64,000 bases of DNA, taken from Silurus meridionalis. Taxonomy: Eukaryota > Chordata > Actinopteri > Siluriformes > Siluridae. The notes under the pieces are model-generated. The model was not told the origin of the DNA. It worked only from the letters and a program-made list of their open reading frames with translations, and ran no database searches. Location: contig NC_060892.1 in assembly GCF_014805685.1 (NCBI RefSeq), forward strand, positions 22,989,900-23,053,899, written 5' to 3'. A program made the translations under genes and the position numbers. The first letter of the stretch is position 1. Every line of letters starts with the position of its first letter. Of the stretch, positions 35,575 through 48,317 are shown one piece after another.

Positions 35575-36360
35575 TATGCATCTCCATAACTGAGGCTGAT
35601 GCAATCTGCATCTCGATGCATAACGAACGATACTATACATGAAAGAAACAGTAGCAGCTATTGTGATGCGATGTGATTCATCCCTATTTTGTTGCAGTGT
35701 GATCCAATTTTGATTCTGATCATCATCACTGTACCCCGCAACATTGTATATCTGCTTCAAATGGACATTTGGTGCAACCCAGATGAGGATGGGTTCCCTC
35801 TTGAGTCTGGTTCCTCTCAAGGTTTTTTCCTTATGCCATCTCGGGGAGTTTTTCCTTGCCACAGTTGCTCATCAGGGACAAACATACTTACAAAGAACAT
35901 ATTTACGTTTAATCACTACATTATCTGTGTAAAGCTGCTTTGAGACAATGTTCATTGTTAAAAGCGCTATACAAATAAAAATAAATTGAAATTGAATTTA
36001 ATTTGATTCAACACAATGCGATTCAATGCAATACGATGCAATGGAAAAATCATGATGCTATGCAATTTAATATGCTACAGATAGTTCACTTTCATTACTT
36101 TAATTCCGACAGACAGCGATTAATGAATTACTTAAGTGCCTTCTGACTTCTACCACATGGCTCTTTCACAAACAAGCTTTCGTAGTGCAAAAAAGACAGA
36201 TAAAATAAGATCAGACGTTCTTTCTTATTCTGTTTTCAGGAAGACACAGCTCTACCTCTGCCATGTTAATCTGTATTGTATGAGACTCTCAGGACACACC
36301 TCTGTGGTGATGTGATACGTCATATCCACGTCGCAGCAGTGGTGCTGAGAGAACATGCTT
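35575..36360. repeat. DE-2 element, second copy, split by a DE-1 insertion
   Basis: The ends carry TGCATCTCGATGCATAACGA and ACGATGCAATGGAAAAATCA; CTCTACCTCTGCCATGTTAA matches the inner block of the copy at 30926 in reverse orientation. A DE-1 copy (35690-35998) sits inside it, so DE-1 inserted later. Confidence 0.45.
35690..35998 (+). repeat. Dispersed repeat family DE-1
   Basis: AACATTGTATATCTGCTTCA, CCAGATGAGGATGGGTTCCC, CTCAAGGTTTTTTCCTTATG and the 3' end AAAGCTGCTTTGAGACAATG then AAAAGCGCTATACAAATAAA, followed by an AATTGAAATTGAATT tail. A constant 3' end with a simple-sequence tail suggests a non-LTR retroposon. Confidence 0.8.
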
Positions 36361-36369
36361 AAGAAACAG

Positions 36370-37600
36370 TTAAGTCAAGTCAAGTCAAGTTTTAACCATA
36401 TATAGCTGTACACAGTAAAATGAGATGTTTCTCCAGAAACTTGGTGCTACATAAAACAACATAGAGTGACATCACACAACATAGAGCTACATACAGAACA
36501 CAAAGCTAAGAACTAAAGTAAGTGTGCTCGCCACATAAAGTATATTGTGTGCAAACTATTTTTTCTGCGTCCTGTAACAACATAATATTTCAAATTTTAG
36601 CAATATTTCTGAGGTGAAAGAAGGCAATCTTGGTAATATTATTCACATGAGCCTCAAAGGAAAGACTAGAGTCAATAATTACACCAAGGTTATTCCTAAG
36701 TAGGTGTGAACATAACTGCTGTGCTACAACCTTTTCTAAAATTTTGGAGATAAAGGGAAAGTTTGATATTGGCTTATAGTTGGACAGCTGACAAGGGTCA
36801 AGGTCAGGTTTCTTATTTAGGTTGTTGATTACAAGAAGTACAAGAAGATTACTGCCAGTTTGAAATATATAGGTACATAACCAGTGCTGATGGAACAGTT
36901 TATTTTTTTAAACCAGGTTCAATTACTTCTGGAATTATCTGTTTGAAGAAACTTGCAGGCAAGGGATTGTGAATACAAGTTGAGGAAAAAAAATTAAATT
37001 GTTATCTCTTGAATAGGAGTAAAACTTTATAGTAAATTGTCTGTTCTAATTACAGTGCTGTCTACAGGGTTATTTATAAAATAGTTTGGATTTATATTAA
37101 TTGTCTGTATTTTGTGCCTGATGTTTTCAACTTTATTATTGATAAAGTTTATGAAATCAATACTACCTATTGATGGCATGCATGTTAGTGCATTGCTTTT
37201 ATTTCCTGTTAATTTTGCTACCGTACTAAATAAAAACTACGATTATGCTTGTTATTTTTCTATGAGGGTAGAGAAATATGCTGATCTAGCAGCACTAAGA
37301 GCCTTTCTATAACTCAGGAGGCGCTCCTTCCATGCTATTTAAAATATTGTCAATTTGGTTTGACGCCATTTAGGTTCAAATTCCTGAGAGGTCTGTTTTA
37401 AGGTGTGTGTATGAATATTATGGTTTTAGGGTAGTTTCATCATCTTGAGTGTAATGTAACGTTGATTCTAGACATTCAGTGGCCCAGTCAAACTATGAGT
37501 GAGTCCTATACCATTCTGATTAATTCCTTCTAAATTAAAAAAAAAAGTAGGGCCCTGGGGGTCTATAAATAATAATGAATGAAATTGACTGACTAGACTT
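36370..37600. repeat. Decayed repeat region with (GTCAA)n edge
   Basis: It starts with three GTCAA units followed by TTTTAACCATATATAGCTGT and AACAACATAGAGTGACATCA, a recognisable fish interspersed repeat. 36640-37450 (CCTCAAAGGAAAGACTAGAG, TTTTGGAGATAAAGGGAAAG, ATTGGCTTATAGTTGGACAG) resembles another dispersed fish repeat. I cannot name either one. No intact gene. Confidence 0.45.
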
Positions 37601-37639
37601 GCTTTCAGAAGCTAAATATTTTATGTTGGTGTAAAGAAC

Positions 37640-38420
37640 TTTGAATGTGTTACCTTCTACTCTACTCCCTGTACACCCACGATTGTGCTCCTCTGTATAA
37701 CTCCAACATCTTCATCAAGTATGCAGATGACACCACTGTGGTCGGCCAGATCGACAACAACAACGAATCGGCCTACAGGGAAGAGATCCGATGTCTGACA
37801 GCATGGTGTGCCAACAACAACCTGACCCTAAACGCCACAAAGACTAAAGAGCTCATTGTGGACTTTCGGAAATCCAACAGCAGAAGACATCTACCAGTCA
37901 ACATCAATGGAACTGAGGTAGAGCAAGTCTCCAGCTTTAAGTTCCTGGGAGTTCACATCTCTGAGGATCTGTCCTGGCAGCAGAACACTTCAGCTCTGGT
38001 TAAGAAAGCACAATAGCGCCTGTACTTCTTGAGAAGTCTCAAGAAAGCTCATCTGTTCTCAGGGATTTTAACGAGTTTCTACGGCTGCAAGAGCATCCTG
38101 ACCAACTTCATCACTGTATGGTACAGAGCCTCCACTGTGTGTGAATGTAAAGCATTGCAAAGGGTGGACAAAACCACCCAACACATCACTGGCACCCAAC
38201 TACCTGCCACTGAACACCTTCACCACAGCAGATGTCTGTGCAGAGCTCACAACATTATCAAGGACTCTTCACATTCCAGTCATAAACTGTTTAACCTCCT
38301 TCCATCAAGAAGGAGATACAGGAACTTACGCACCAGAACCAGCAGGTCAGGGACAGCTTTTTTCCATCCACAATCACACTACTGAACTCTACACCACACT
38401 GCTAGATCACTAAAAAACAA
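37640..38420 (+). mobile_element. LINE reverse transcriptase fragment (L2/CR1-like), C-terminal part
   Basis: The frame carries FIKYADDTTVVGQI, with the RT catalytic YADD motif, then EEIRCLTAWCANNNLTLN, KTKELIVDFRKS, SSFKFLGVHISEDLSW and LVKKAQ. A single TAG at 38014-38016 interrupts it; the same frame family continues at 38017 with RLYFLRSLKKAHLFSGIL and ends near 38385 with RTSRSGTAFFHPQ. The N-terminal half (endonuclease, RT fingers) is absent. YADD with KFLGVHI matches the L2/CR1 group of non-LTR elements. Confidence 0.85.
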
Positions 38421-38548
38421 AACCATACACAAACCCAAGACTGTATATAACCTCTATACTATACATGTACATAGTATATCTTTTTTACTCCTCATTACAT
38501 CTGCACTATTTTTTTATCTGTACGTATTTTTATATCTTTATATGCTTA

Positions 38549-38551
<3 letters not shown>

Positions 38552-38622
<71 letters not shown>
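38552..38622. repeat. (TA)n microsatellite, left flank of Tc1 element at 38623
   Basis: About 70 bp of TA that the next element appears to have used as its target. Confidence 0.95.
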
Positions 38623-40238
<1,616 letters not shown>

Positions 40239-40258
40239 TATATATATATATATATAAA

Positions 40259-41881
40259 TGCACACACACTGGCGATCAAAATTAGAGAACAATTTATAAA
40301 CAATTGAACAATTCTGAAATAATGTCATCTTCACTGCTCAACAGTTGAAGGAGTTTTTCTCCTGTCTATACCATGCTACCAGAACACCTTTTCCACAAAA
40401 TAACTAAGGCATTTAAAAAAAAAACATTCTTTTGCAGAAAACACACTGATCAAAATTAGAGAACACTTTCAGATACTTCCCAGTTATTGGTGTTAATCTG
40501 GCACCTGGTGCTAATTTCCTTGAGTATCTTTCAACCCCTATTTAACTGGCAGCTTAACTTCCTGTTTCACTGACTCTGCAAGATGGTGGGCCGTTCTAAA
40601 GTGACTGAAAGCCTCCGGCAGCAGGTTGTCCAGATGAAGGCCAAAGGGATGACCCTATCAGCCATAGCAAGACAAGTTGGTTGTTCCAAATCTGTTATTT
40701 CAAAAATATTGAATCTTTACAACATCACAAACTCATTCAAGTCCGCCAAGAAGGCTGGTCATCCACGAAAGACAATTACAAGAAAGGACAGGATACTGCG
40801 GAGGATCTCAATGGGCAATCGTTTCCACACTGCAGCTTGAATTGCTCACCAGTTCAGCACTAAACAGGGTAAGGATCTGTCTGGTCATAATGTGTCTCCT
40901 CGTTTAAGAGCATTTGGACTGAAAGCCCACTCTGCAGTGACCAAACCTCTCATTAGTAGAAAGAATCAAAAGGCTAGACTAAGCTTTGCTGAGGAGCATG
41001 TTGTGTGGACAGAGGAGAACTGGTCCAAAGTTCACTTCAGTGATGAAAGCAAGTTTAATTTATTTGGGTCTAATGGGAAACATTATGTTCGGCGACAAAC
41101 TGGAGAAAGACTGAACCCCAAGTGTGTAAAGAAGTCAGTGAAAAGTGGAGGAGGAAGTGTCATGGTTTGGGGCATGTTTTCTGCAGCAGGAGTTGGGTCT
41201 CTTATACAGCTACATGGCAGAGTGAATGCAAATGTTTATCAGAACCATCTTCAACAACATATGGTTCCTTCCCTGCATTCATCACCCAATCAGCCCACAG
41301 TGTTCATGCAGGACAACGCTCCATGTCACACAGCAAAACGGGTAAAGCAGTTCCTTGAAACTGAAAACATTGAAATAATGACATGGCCTGCCCAGAGTCC
41401 TGATCTCAACCCAATAGAGAACCTCTGGAGAATCCTTGGCGACAAAGTTATGGCCAAGAAACCCACTACAGTCACCGAACTGTGGAGGAGACTGGAAGAA
41501 GAGTGGACCAAAATCACACCAGAGCAGTGTGAGAGACTAGTGCTGTCCTGTGGCCGCAGATGTGCTGAAGTCATTCAGAGCAGAGGCCTGTACACTTCCT
41601 ACTAATTGCTGACTGTTGTAACCTTCAGAATATTTTGTTGTAATCTTTTTCCATGCTACAGTCATTGTTGCTCTCTAATTTTGATCAGTGTGTTTTCTGC
41701 AAAATAATGTTTTTTTTTTTAAATGCCTTAGTTAGTTTGTTAGTTATTTTGTGGAAAAGGTGTTCTGGTAGCATGGTATAGACAGGACAAAAACTCCTTC
41801 AACTGTTGAGCAGTGAAGATGACATTATTTCAGAATTGTTCAATTGTTTATAAATTGTTCTCTAATTTTGATCGCCAGTGT
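40259..41881 (+). mobile_element. Tc1-like transposon with IR/DR ends, copy 2
   Basis: Same family as 8220-9841. The outer repeat is better kept here (ACTGGCGATCAAAATTAGAG on the left; GATCGCCAGTGT on the right). TA repeats flank both sides, and only about 20 bp of TA separates it from the right end of the previous element. The inner repeat ACACTGATCAAAATTAGAGA lies near 40440. Confidence 0.93.
40583..41605 (+). pseudogene. Tc1-like transposase with one nonsense codon
   Basis: Exactly as long as the intact copy (341 codons with stop) and without indels. Codon 86 is TGA at 40838-40840 where copy 1 has GGA, so a single G-to-T change truncates the protein after the first DNA-binding domain. The catalytic D154, D244 and E279 are all still encoded downstream (HFSDESKF, MQDNAPCH, NPIENLW). 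An internal ATG at 40892 opens a 237-residue frame that would lack the DNA-binding region. Confidence 0.93.
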
Positions 41882-42595
41882 ATATATATAATAATGTTAC
41901 AGTTCGTTAACAAAATTTTACTACGTTATTAAAGCATAAACATATAGTCAAATGAAATACTATAAAATCTATAAGATTAGTAGACAAGACTTTTTAATTG
42001 TGTGGAAAAATTGCAATCTTGGAATTTTGGTAATTCTGAGAGACACCTTAATAGAAACCTGAGAATCTAATGCATTTGTAATTTGTGTAAGAGCCTTACA
42101 TCAAGTTAACATGGCTGTGGTTAATAAATAGTAAGTAATGCAGAATGTCTGTTGATAGAGAGCAGATGGTCTATATTTAGGCAAAGGGGACCTCTGGTGG
42201 TGTATCTTGGAATTGTCTAGTCACAACATTACCGGGTGCCAAAACATCTGGAGTAATTCTAGGTACAACTGAGCGTGAAATTCCCACGGTACTACAGACG
42301 AATCAATTACATTTTTATTATGTAATCATTTTAAAATTATTATGTAAGAATGTCAGTCATTATACAATACGTTTAAACTAAAACAATAATGAATTCAGAA
42401 ATGACTCTGATGTTTATACTTATGTTACTCACAAGCTCTTGTTTTCACAAGACAATGACAAGAAGGAAATCTGTTGATAGCCTATTTTTGAACCAAGGCT
42501 AAAAAACAAGCTGTGCTCAGCCAATCGAAAATAACAATCCTTTTTGTTGATGTGAGTAGAAAGAAAGTTACAAGTTGAACAAATAGCTAGTATGG
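41882..42595. other. Intergenic, no gene seen
   Basis: AT-rich with no recognisable coding or RNA feature. Confidence 0.4.
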
Positions 42596-42599
42596 GGAG

Positions 42600-42970
42600 C
42601 TTTGAGGTTGGATTGGACTGTAGTTATTGTCAACAGTCTGCTATACTGACTCAGGACTACAGTTTGTTTCTGATTACCATCACTGTACCCTGCAACATCG
42701 TATATCTGCAATAAATGGACATTCGGTGCAACACAGATGAGGATGTGGTTCCTTTTTGAGTCTGGTTCCTCTCAAAGTTTCTTCCTTATTTTATCCCGGA
42801 GAATTTTTTTTCTTGCCACAGTCACCACCGGCTCGCTCATCAGGGACAAACTTACACATATAAAGAAGATATTCATTTTTTTATCACCACATTATCTGTG
42901 TTAAGCTGCTTCAAGACAATGTTCATTGTTAAAAGCGCTATACAAATAAAAATGAATTGAATTGAATTGA
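42600..42970 (+). repeat. Dispersed repeat family DE-1
   Basis: Shares GGGGAGCTTTGAGGTTGGAT, TCAACAGTCTGCTATACTGA, CAGATGAGGATGTGGTTCC, CCACCGGCTCGCTCATCAGG and the 3' end AAGACAATGTTCATTGTTAA then AAAAGCGCTATACAAATAAA with other copies, ending in (GAATT)n. Confidence 0.85.
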
Positions 42971-43528
42971 TTGTTTTTACATTTATCTGCTAAACATGAA
43001 ACATTTGTCAGTTTATTACAGAAACATAAATCACAATCACTACCAGACGTGTTAACACTTTGGTAAGTCATATCTTTTGATCAACTCTGGTTTCAGAGCA
43101 GCGTTTACAAATAGGTTACAATCTCCGCAACCATATTCATGTATCAGTAATATTTTCCATGACGATGCGTCAAAGTCTCAATTTGAGGATTAAGAACCTG
43201 AAAGTTTCAAGCAAGAGCAAATGTTTCAGTTCATCCATTTGGTTTCATGGTACCACTTTTACTTTTAGTGAAATGAAATGACAAAATAATTGTATTAACA
43301 TGAAAATAAATATTTATTTCTTTACAAGTAAAAAGAAATAATACAGTACATTGTGTTGAATTATGTAATGCAATTCTTAAGAATGACATTTTGACAGAAA
43401 TCATTTTTTTTTTTATTAAAAAAGTATTCACATGCTACCATATTAAACAAGAAGTTTAATCAGTGTCCTTAACTATCATACAACTATAACACATAATCCA
43501 CACATCCATATTCTTCTTTTCCTGTCAC

Positions 43529-43533
<5 letters not shown>

Positions 43534-43589
<56 letters not shown>
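43534..43589. repeat. (TC)n microsatellite
   Basis: About 28 TC units. Confidence 0.97.
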
Positions 43590-43592
<3 letters not shown>

Positions 43593-44140
43593 GGTCGAGT
43601 TAAACATGCTCCTGAGATTCCAGTGACCACTGTTCCTGCCTCTTTTCCCTCCACGTGTCTCCCCACTTCGTCGAGGTCTGCCCCTGGATACTGTTCTCTT
43701 CGATTGGAGGCCACTCTGTGCAGCTGGGGACGATTTCTAATCAACACCTTGGGTGGTTCCATGAAATTCCGAAGTAAGAACGGGAGCTTTAAAGATGGAT
43801 TTGAACTGTAGTTAATGTTAACAGTCTCCTACACTGACTCAGGACTACAGTTTGCTTCTGATCATCATCACTGCACCGCAACATTGTATATCTGCTATAA
43901 ATAGACATTCGGTGCAACCCAGATGAGGATGGGTTCCCTCTTGAGTCTGGTTCCTTTCAAGGTTTCTTCCTTATGCCATCTCAGGCAGATTTTCCTCGCC
44001 ACAGTTGCCACCGGCTCGTTAATCAGGGACAAACTTACACTTATAAAGAACATATTCACTTTTTATCACCACATTATCTGTGTAAAGCTGCTTCGAGACA
44101 ATGTTCATTGTTAAAAGCGCTATACAAATAAAAATGAAGT
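43590..44140 (+). repeat. Dispersed repeat family DE-1, longest copy
   Basis: Extends 5' to GTTAAACATGCTCCTGAGAT and CCACTGTTCCTGCCTCTTTT, giving the longest version here, about 540 bp. The centre has CCAGATGAGGATGGGTTCCC and CTCAGGCAGATTTTCCTCGC; the 3' end has AAAGCTGCTTCGAGACAATG. It carries no protein frame of its own that I recognise. Confidence 0.85.
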
Positions 44141-44228
44141 TATACATTCATTGAAAAAGATGAAACTCTAAGATTTAAAACTCGAAAAGTGTTCTAGCTT
44201 TCCTTGGGACTGCTTGAAGGGTTTTTGT

Positions 44229-44724
44229 GAATATATATATATATATATACATTTTCAACAGAACTGTCTACTCTCCCACAGAGCTCAGCCACGTGAGGGA
44301 AAAAAATTCAAAAGAGAATCAAAAGATAATTCAGAACCATTTTCACCCAAAAAGAAAATGAAATCCTTCTCTTCTCTTCTTTCTTTCTTTTATTAATTTT
44401 TTGCTAAATCTAAAAATAAACATAAAGATAGACTACCATTTAATACATCAATTAAATAAGTTTCCACTTTAACATTTGGTCCATCTGTTTACCATTCGTA
44501 ATGTGAAATCCATTTGTTCCATTTAAATGTCCTTTTGACATACAGCAGTGAAGGGATCAGTATCTCCTTCCATATCTTCTTGAGGCTTCTTTTGTGTTCT
44601 CATAAATAGAGATTTCTAAAAAAAAAAAAAAAGAATATATACACATTTCTTATGTTCATGTATATATGTATATATATATATATTCATAAATTATTTTTGT
44701 ATAATTTTTATAAATGTCTTTCTT

Positions 44725-44795
<71 letters not shown>
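44229..44795 (-). repeat. Tandem duplication, unit 1 (about 0.55 kb)
   Basis: Begins with a TA run and ACATTTTCAACAGAACTGTC and ends in a (TA)n tract at 44728-44795. It is nearly identical to unit 2, differing mostly in homopolymer lengths, so the duplication is recent. On the minus strand it holds a copy of a receptor tail exon (44557-44615). Confidence 0.92.
44557..44615 (-). pseudogene. Duplicated cytoplasmic-tail exon of Ig receptor (unit 1)
   Basis: Minus strand: T-tract and AG acceptor, then a phase-1 exon whose frame reads ISIYENTKEASRRYGRRY and stops at 44557-44559. It is homologous to the tail exon at 48318-48490 (APVYENTNNALKRKWKED): same acceptor position, same phase, same YENT motif. 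No Ig or membrane exon is found between it and the complete gene, so it is probably an orphan; use as a distal alternative last exon is possible. Confidence 0.6.
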
Positions 44796-44799
<4 letters not shown>

Positions 44800-45268
44800 T
44801 TTCAACAGAACTGTCTACTCTCCCACAGAGCTCAGCCACGTGAGGAAAAAATTCAAAAGAGAATCAAAAGATAATTCAGAACCATTTTCACCCAAAAGAA
44901 AATGAAATCCTTCTCTTCTCTTCTTTCTTTCTTTTATTAATTTTTGCTAAATCTAAAAATAAACATAAAGATAGACTACCATTTAATACATCAATTAAAT
45001 AAGTTTCCACTTTAACATTTGGTCCATCTGTTTACCATTCGTAATGTGAAATCCATTTGTTCCATTTAAATGTCCTTTTGACATACAGCAGTGAAGGGAT
45101 CAGTATCTCCTTCCATATCTTCTTGAGGCTTCTTTTGTGTTCTCATAAATAGAGATTTCTAAAAAAAAAAAAGAATATATACACATTTCTTATGTTCATG
45201 TATATATGTATATATATATATTCATAAATTATTTTTTGTATAATTTTTATAAATGTCTTTCTTTATGT

Positions 45269-45341
<73 letters not shown>
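44796..45341 (-). repeat. Tandem duplication, unit 2 (about 0.55 kb)
   Basis: A second copy of the same unit, again ending in a long (TA)n at 45270-45341. The TA tracts at the unit borders probably mediated the duplication. Confidence 0.92.
45100..45158 (-). pseudogene. Duplicated cytoplasmic-tail exon of Ig receptor (unit 2)
   Basis: Identical in sequence to the copy in unit 1 and equally preceded by a poly-T/AG acceptor. The stop is at 45100-45102. See the unit 1 entry for the homology argument. Confidence 0.6.
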
Positions 45342-45343
<2 letters not shown>

Positions 45344-45344
45344 C

Positions 45345-45560
45345 ACATAAGACAAATGGCTTACATGGCAAATATATGTTACAAGCTCTTCAACCACAAG
45401 CAGCCTACATTACTCCTTTTTGTATGAATTGGACACCTAATCTGAGACTGACTCATACCACACACCACCTGCACACATGTTAAAGCAAAAGCAAGCCTGA
45501 CCTCAAGAAGCTGCTGTGCATTGCAGGTTCTCATGCACCCCTGCTAGCATCAGTTACGAA
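45345..45560 (-). repeat. Paralogous copy of the Ig-receptor 3' region
   Basis: Reads (minus strand) ...ATGCACAGCAGCTTCTTGAG, GTGTGTGGTATGAGTCAGTC, then TCAACC... Equivalent words lie at 49810-50030 (ATGCACAGCAGAAC, GTGTGTGGTATGAGTCAGAC). At 45368-45382 GCAAATATATGTTAC is the uninterrupted version of the site where a Tc1 element sits in the other copy. Confidence 0.75.
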
Positions 45561-45599
45561 GTATGTATTTGGTAAACATCTAAACTGTTCCGTCAACTG

Positions 45600-46620
45600 T
45601 TGATCACTGGTAGCTTGAAGGAGTTTTAGTTCATTTCTCAGTAAAGAACAATTTTAACTCTGGAGTTTCCTCTGATTAGCTGCTTGCTTCAGGTTGGTTA
45701 ACAGCATTTTTATTGGATTGGAAAGTCAGGACATTGGCTTGGCAATTCTGAATCCTATTCGTCTTTAAGCATTCTTTGGTAGAATTTATTTGTCGTCTTT
45801 GTGCATGATGCATTTTCTTTCGAGATGAATTCACAGACAAATGTCCTGGTACACATAATTCAGGCTGGAATATCATACTTCTTGTTTAAACCATTATGTT
45901 CTAGATTGGTTTAATGCATAAACAAAATGTTTTTCAATTTCCTTCCATCTTGTTCAGTTTTGTTAATGTTCAGCAATGTTCTTTTTCAAAGAATTTGTAG
46001 ATTTTTCCTTTCAATCCTGCCTTACAACCATTGTTGTTGAGTGTTCTTCTGATGGTGGACACATGGACGCTAAAAAAAGGCTATTAGCTTAGAAATAACC
46101 CTGGGTTCCTTCATTATCTGGATTTTTGCCAAAGCTCTGGCTCTTTTAAGTGATCTTTATTGGTCAACCACTTTTGCTGAAGATACCACTGATCATGAAT
46201 ATCCACTTTCTTTGTTTAGTTTTTTTTACAGAAAAGAAGAAGAAGTATCTGACTGTGTGTGGCTGAAGCCAAAACTCTTATATGGCTTTAAAAACTATTC
46301 TACACTGGTGAGTTTTAACTTTTTTTTTCAGAGTTCCTCAGAAATCTCCTTTGTTGTACCATGATACACTTTCCCATCAATGTTCTTTAAATAGAAAGAT
46401 GACTCACATCCGATTCTCATCTTATTGACTGAAAACATCTTACTTACTAATTTTACCTTCTGTCAATCCTAGGGGTTCATATACTTACACATACTTCTGA
46501 AAATCTGAGGTGTACCAAAACATATTTTTCAGCCAATCAGGTCATATTTATGAACTAATCTAGAAAATGTTAAAAGGTTTACAAAATTCCATGCACCACT
46601 GTGTCTTTTTTTGGTACTAC
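45600..46620 (-). repeat. Decayed DNA-transposon-like sequence
   Basis: TTGGAAAGTCAGGACATTGG, CTTGTTCAGTTTTGTTAATG, GTTCTTCTGATGGTGGACAC and CTCTTTTAAGTGATCTTTAT look like a decayed minus-strand transposase region; GGGGTTCATATACTTACACA near 46470 resembles an element end. No frame survives, and the family is not identified. Confidence 0.4.
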
Positions 46621-47044
46621 TTCAGCTACTGAGACAGTCATGTGACTATGATTAGTTGCTTCTCATAAATTCTGAGCAAACATGTGCTGTGTCCCTAAAA
46701 TATAACTTTTAAAAGTTTCTATACATGTAAACAGAAACCTGAGTACACCTGAGTATTAATGAATATTATCCAGTCAGCCAATCATGTTGTAGTATAATAA
46801 TGTAAAAAAAAGAAATCATCCAGCTTTACATCATTAAGGGAAAATTTTGTTCAGCAATTAGTTTGTTTCTACTGTAGCCTCAGATGTTTGCTTCTGGCTG
46901 TTTTTTGTTTTCTGACAGGAAAGAAATCCCATGTGGTTTCCCCCTGTTGTAGACTATCCACCTCAATGTTTCCCTTGTTGCGCATTCCGAGATGCTTTTT
47001 TTCTTGCCTTAGGATATTTATTTAATTAATATAGCCTGTCTGTA

Positions 47045-47755
47045 TGCTCCAGTGATGAACAGTAAAAAAGTAAATGTAATTCGTTACTGTACTTAGGTAG
47101 CTTTTTTGAGTATCTGTACTTCACTGAAGTGTTTCCATTTGGGAAGACTTTTACTTCACTTTTAGGTTTTTTTATTTACTATATTTTAAAATAGAAAAAA
47201 TGCTCAACTACATTTTGTGACATCAGTTGTTCCTTTTTATTTATTAGTGGATATAAGCGTAAGTGGTCAAGCACACAGCAAGCCACCGATCAGAGATCTT
47301 GTTTTGATTGTCGATTAGTGGTATCTACTTATCACTAACATACAGTTCACCGTCGGTTCAACAGCAAGCAGAACATTTTCAGAGTATTAAATGATGGAAG
47401 AAACTCGAAATTGCCACAGCATCTGCGATCTCATTTGCGTGATTTTTAAGTAGTTGAAAAGAAGGTTTTGGGCTCATGATCATTTCAATAGATATCAATC
47501 AGTGTTTAATTAATATAATTCTAATTATAGATTGGTGTGTTGAGAGTAACATTTGAGTCTTTTCACATAAACTGAGTTGACAAAACTAACAAAAATTATA
47601 ATAGGAACATTATAGCCATAACAAATCATAGTACATACGTACATTTAAACATAATAAATCATAGTACTTAAGTACATAAGTACAAGTGAATGCTTACAGG
47701 GAGCACGTTTACTTTTACTGGAGGATCTTTATCTTTATCCACCACTTGTAAACTC
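47045..47755. repeat. Non-autonomous DNA transposon, AGTAC-rich family (perhaps hAT)
   Basis: Left end CCAGTGATGAACAGTAAAAA with GTTACTGTACTTAGGTAG; right end GGATCTTTATCTTTATCCAC-CACTTG. The inner block ATTGGTGTGTTGAGAGTAAC and CACATAAACTGAGTTGAC also occurs at 62310-62400. CAGTGATG / CAAGTGGTGG ends are hAT-like, which is weak evidence. Confidence 0.5.
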
Positions 47756-48317
47756 ACACCAATCTGGCTATTCTTCAATTGACTTTTCTCACCAAAATTC
47801 ATGTACAGCTAAGTGAATGTGGTTTTTACACCATGCAGTGGTGCATTTGTGCAGTAATAAGTAAATAATAATTTAATAAAAAAAACAATTAAGCAATGTT
47901 ATTAACAATATAATAATAAATATTTATTTTTGATGTTATATGACTACTATTTCTACTATACATTATATACAGCACTATACAATAATGCATCAGGTACACA
48001 TTCTGAATGTGTATTGATTTATCTACTTAATGACATAAATGAACACATTATTTAGCAGCTAGAAGCTCCTATTAAAACACAGTAGATTTGTTGCTAATAA
48101 GGATGTGTGGTAGAAATTTTATGCACCAGTATTGGGACACCAATACCTCAGCAAATTCAATTCAATGTTTTTAGAAAAAAAAAAAGGGAATTTCGTCAAA
48201 ATATTGTACATTTCAAGGAAAGATAAATTTTGTAATCTGCAAGTATCAAATGGGGAAAACATTTCATCATAAAATGTAAAAATATGGACTGGCAGTTTAG
48301 AAATTAATTCCAGAAAA

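Noticed and set aside
40892..41605. A separate 237-aa transposase gene
   Set aside because: It is the downstream part of a full-length transposase frame cut by a stop at codon 86, not an independent gene.
44229..45341. Tandem units as a satellite or CRISPR-like array
   Set aside because: There are only two units of about 0.55 kb with no spacers; this is a local duplication in a vertebrate genome.
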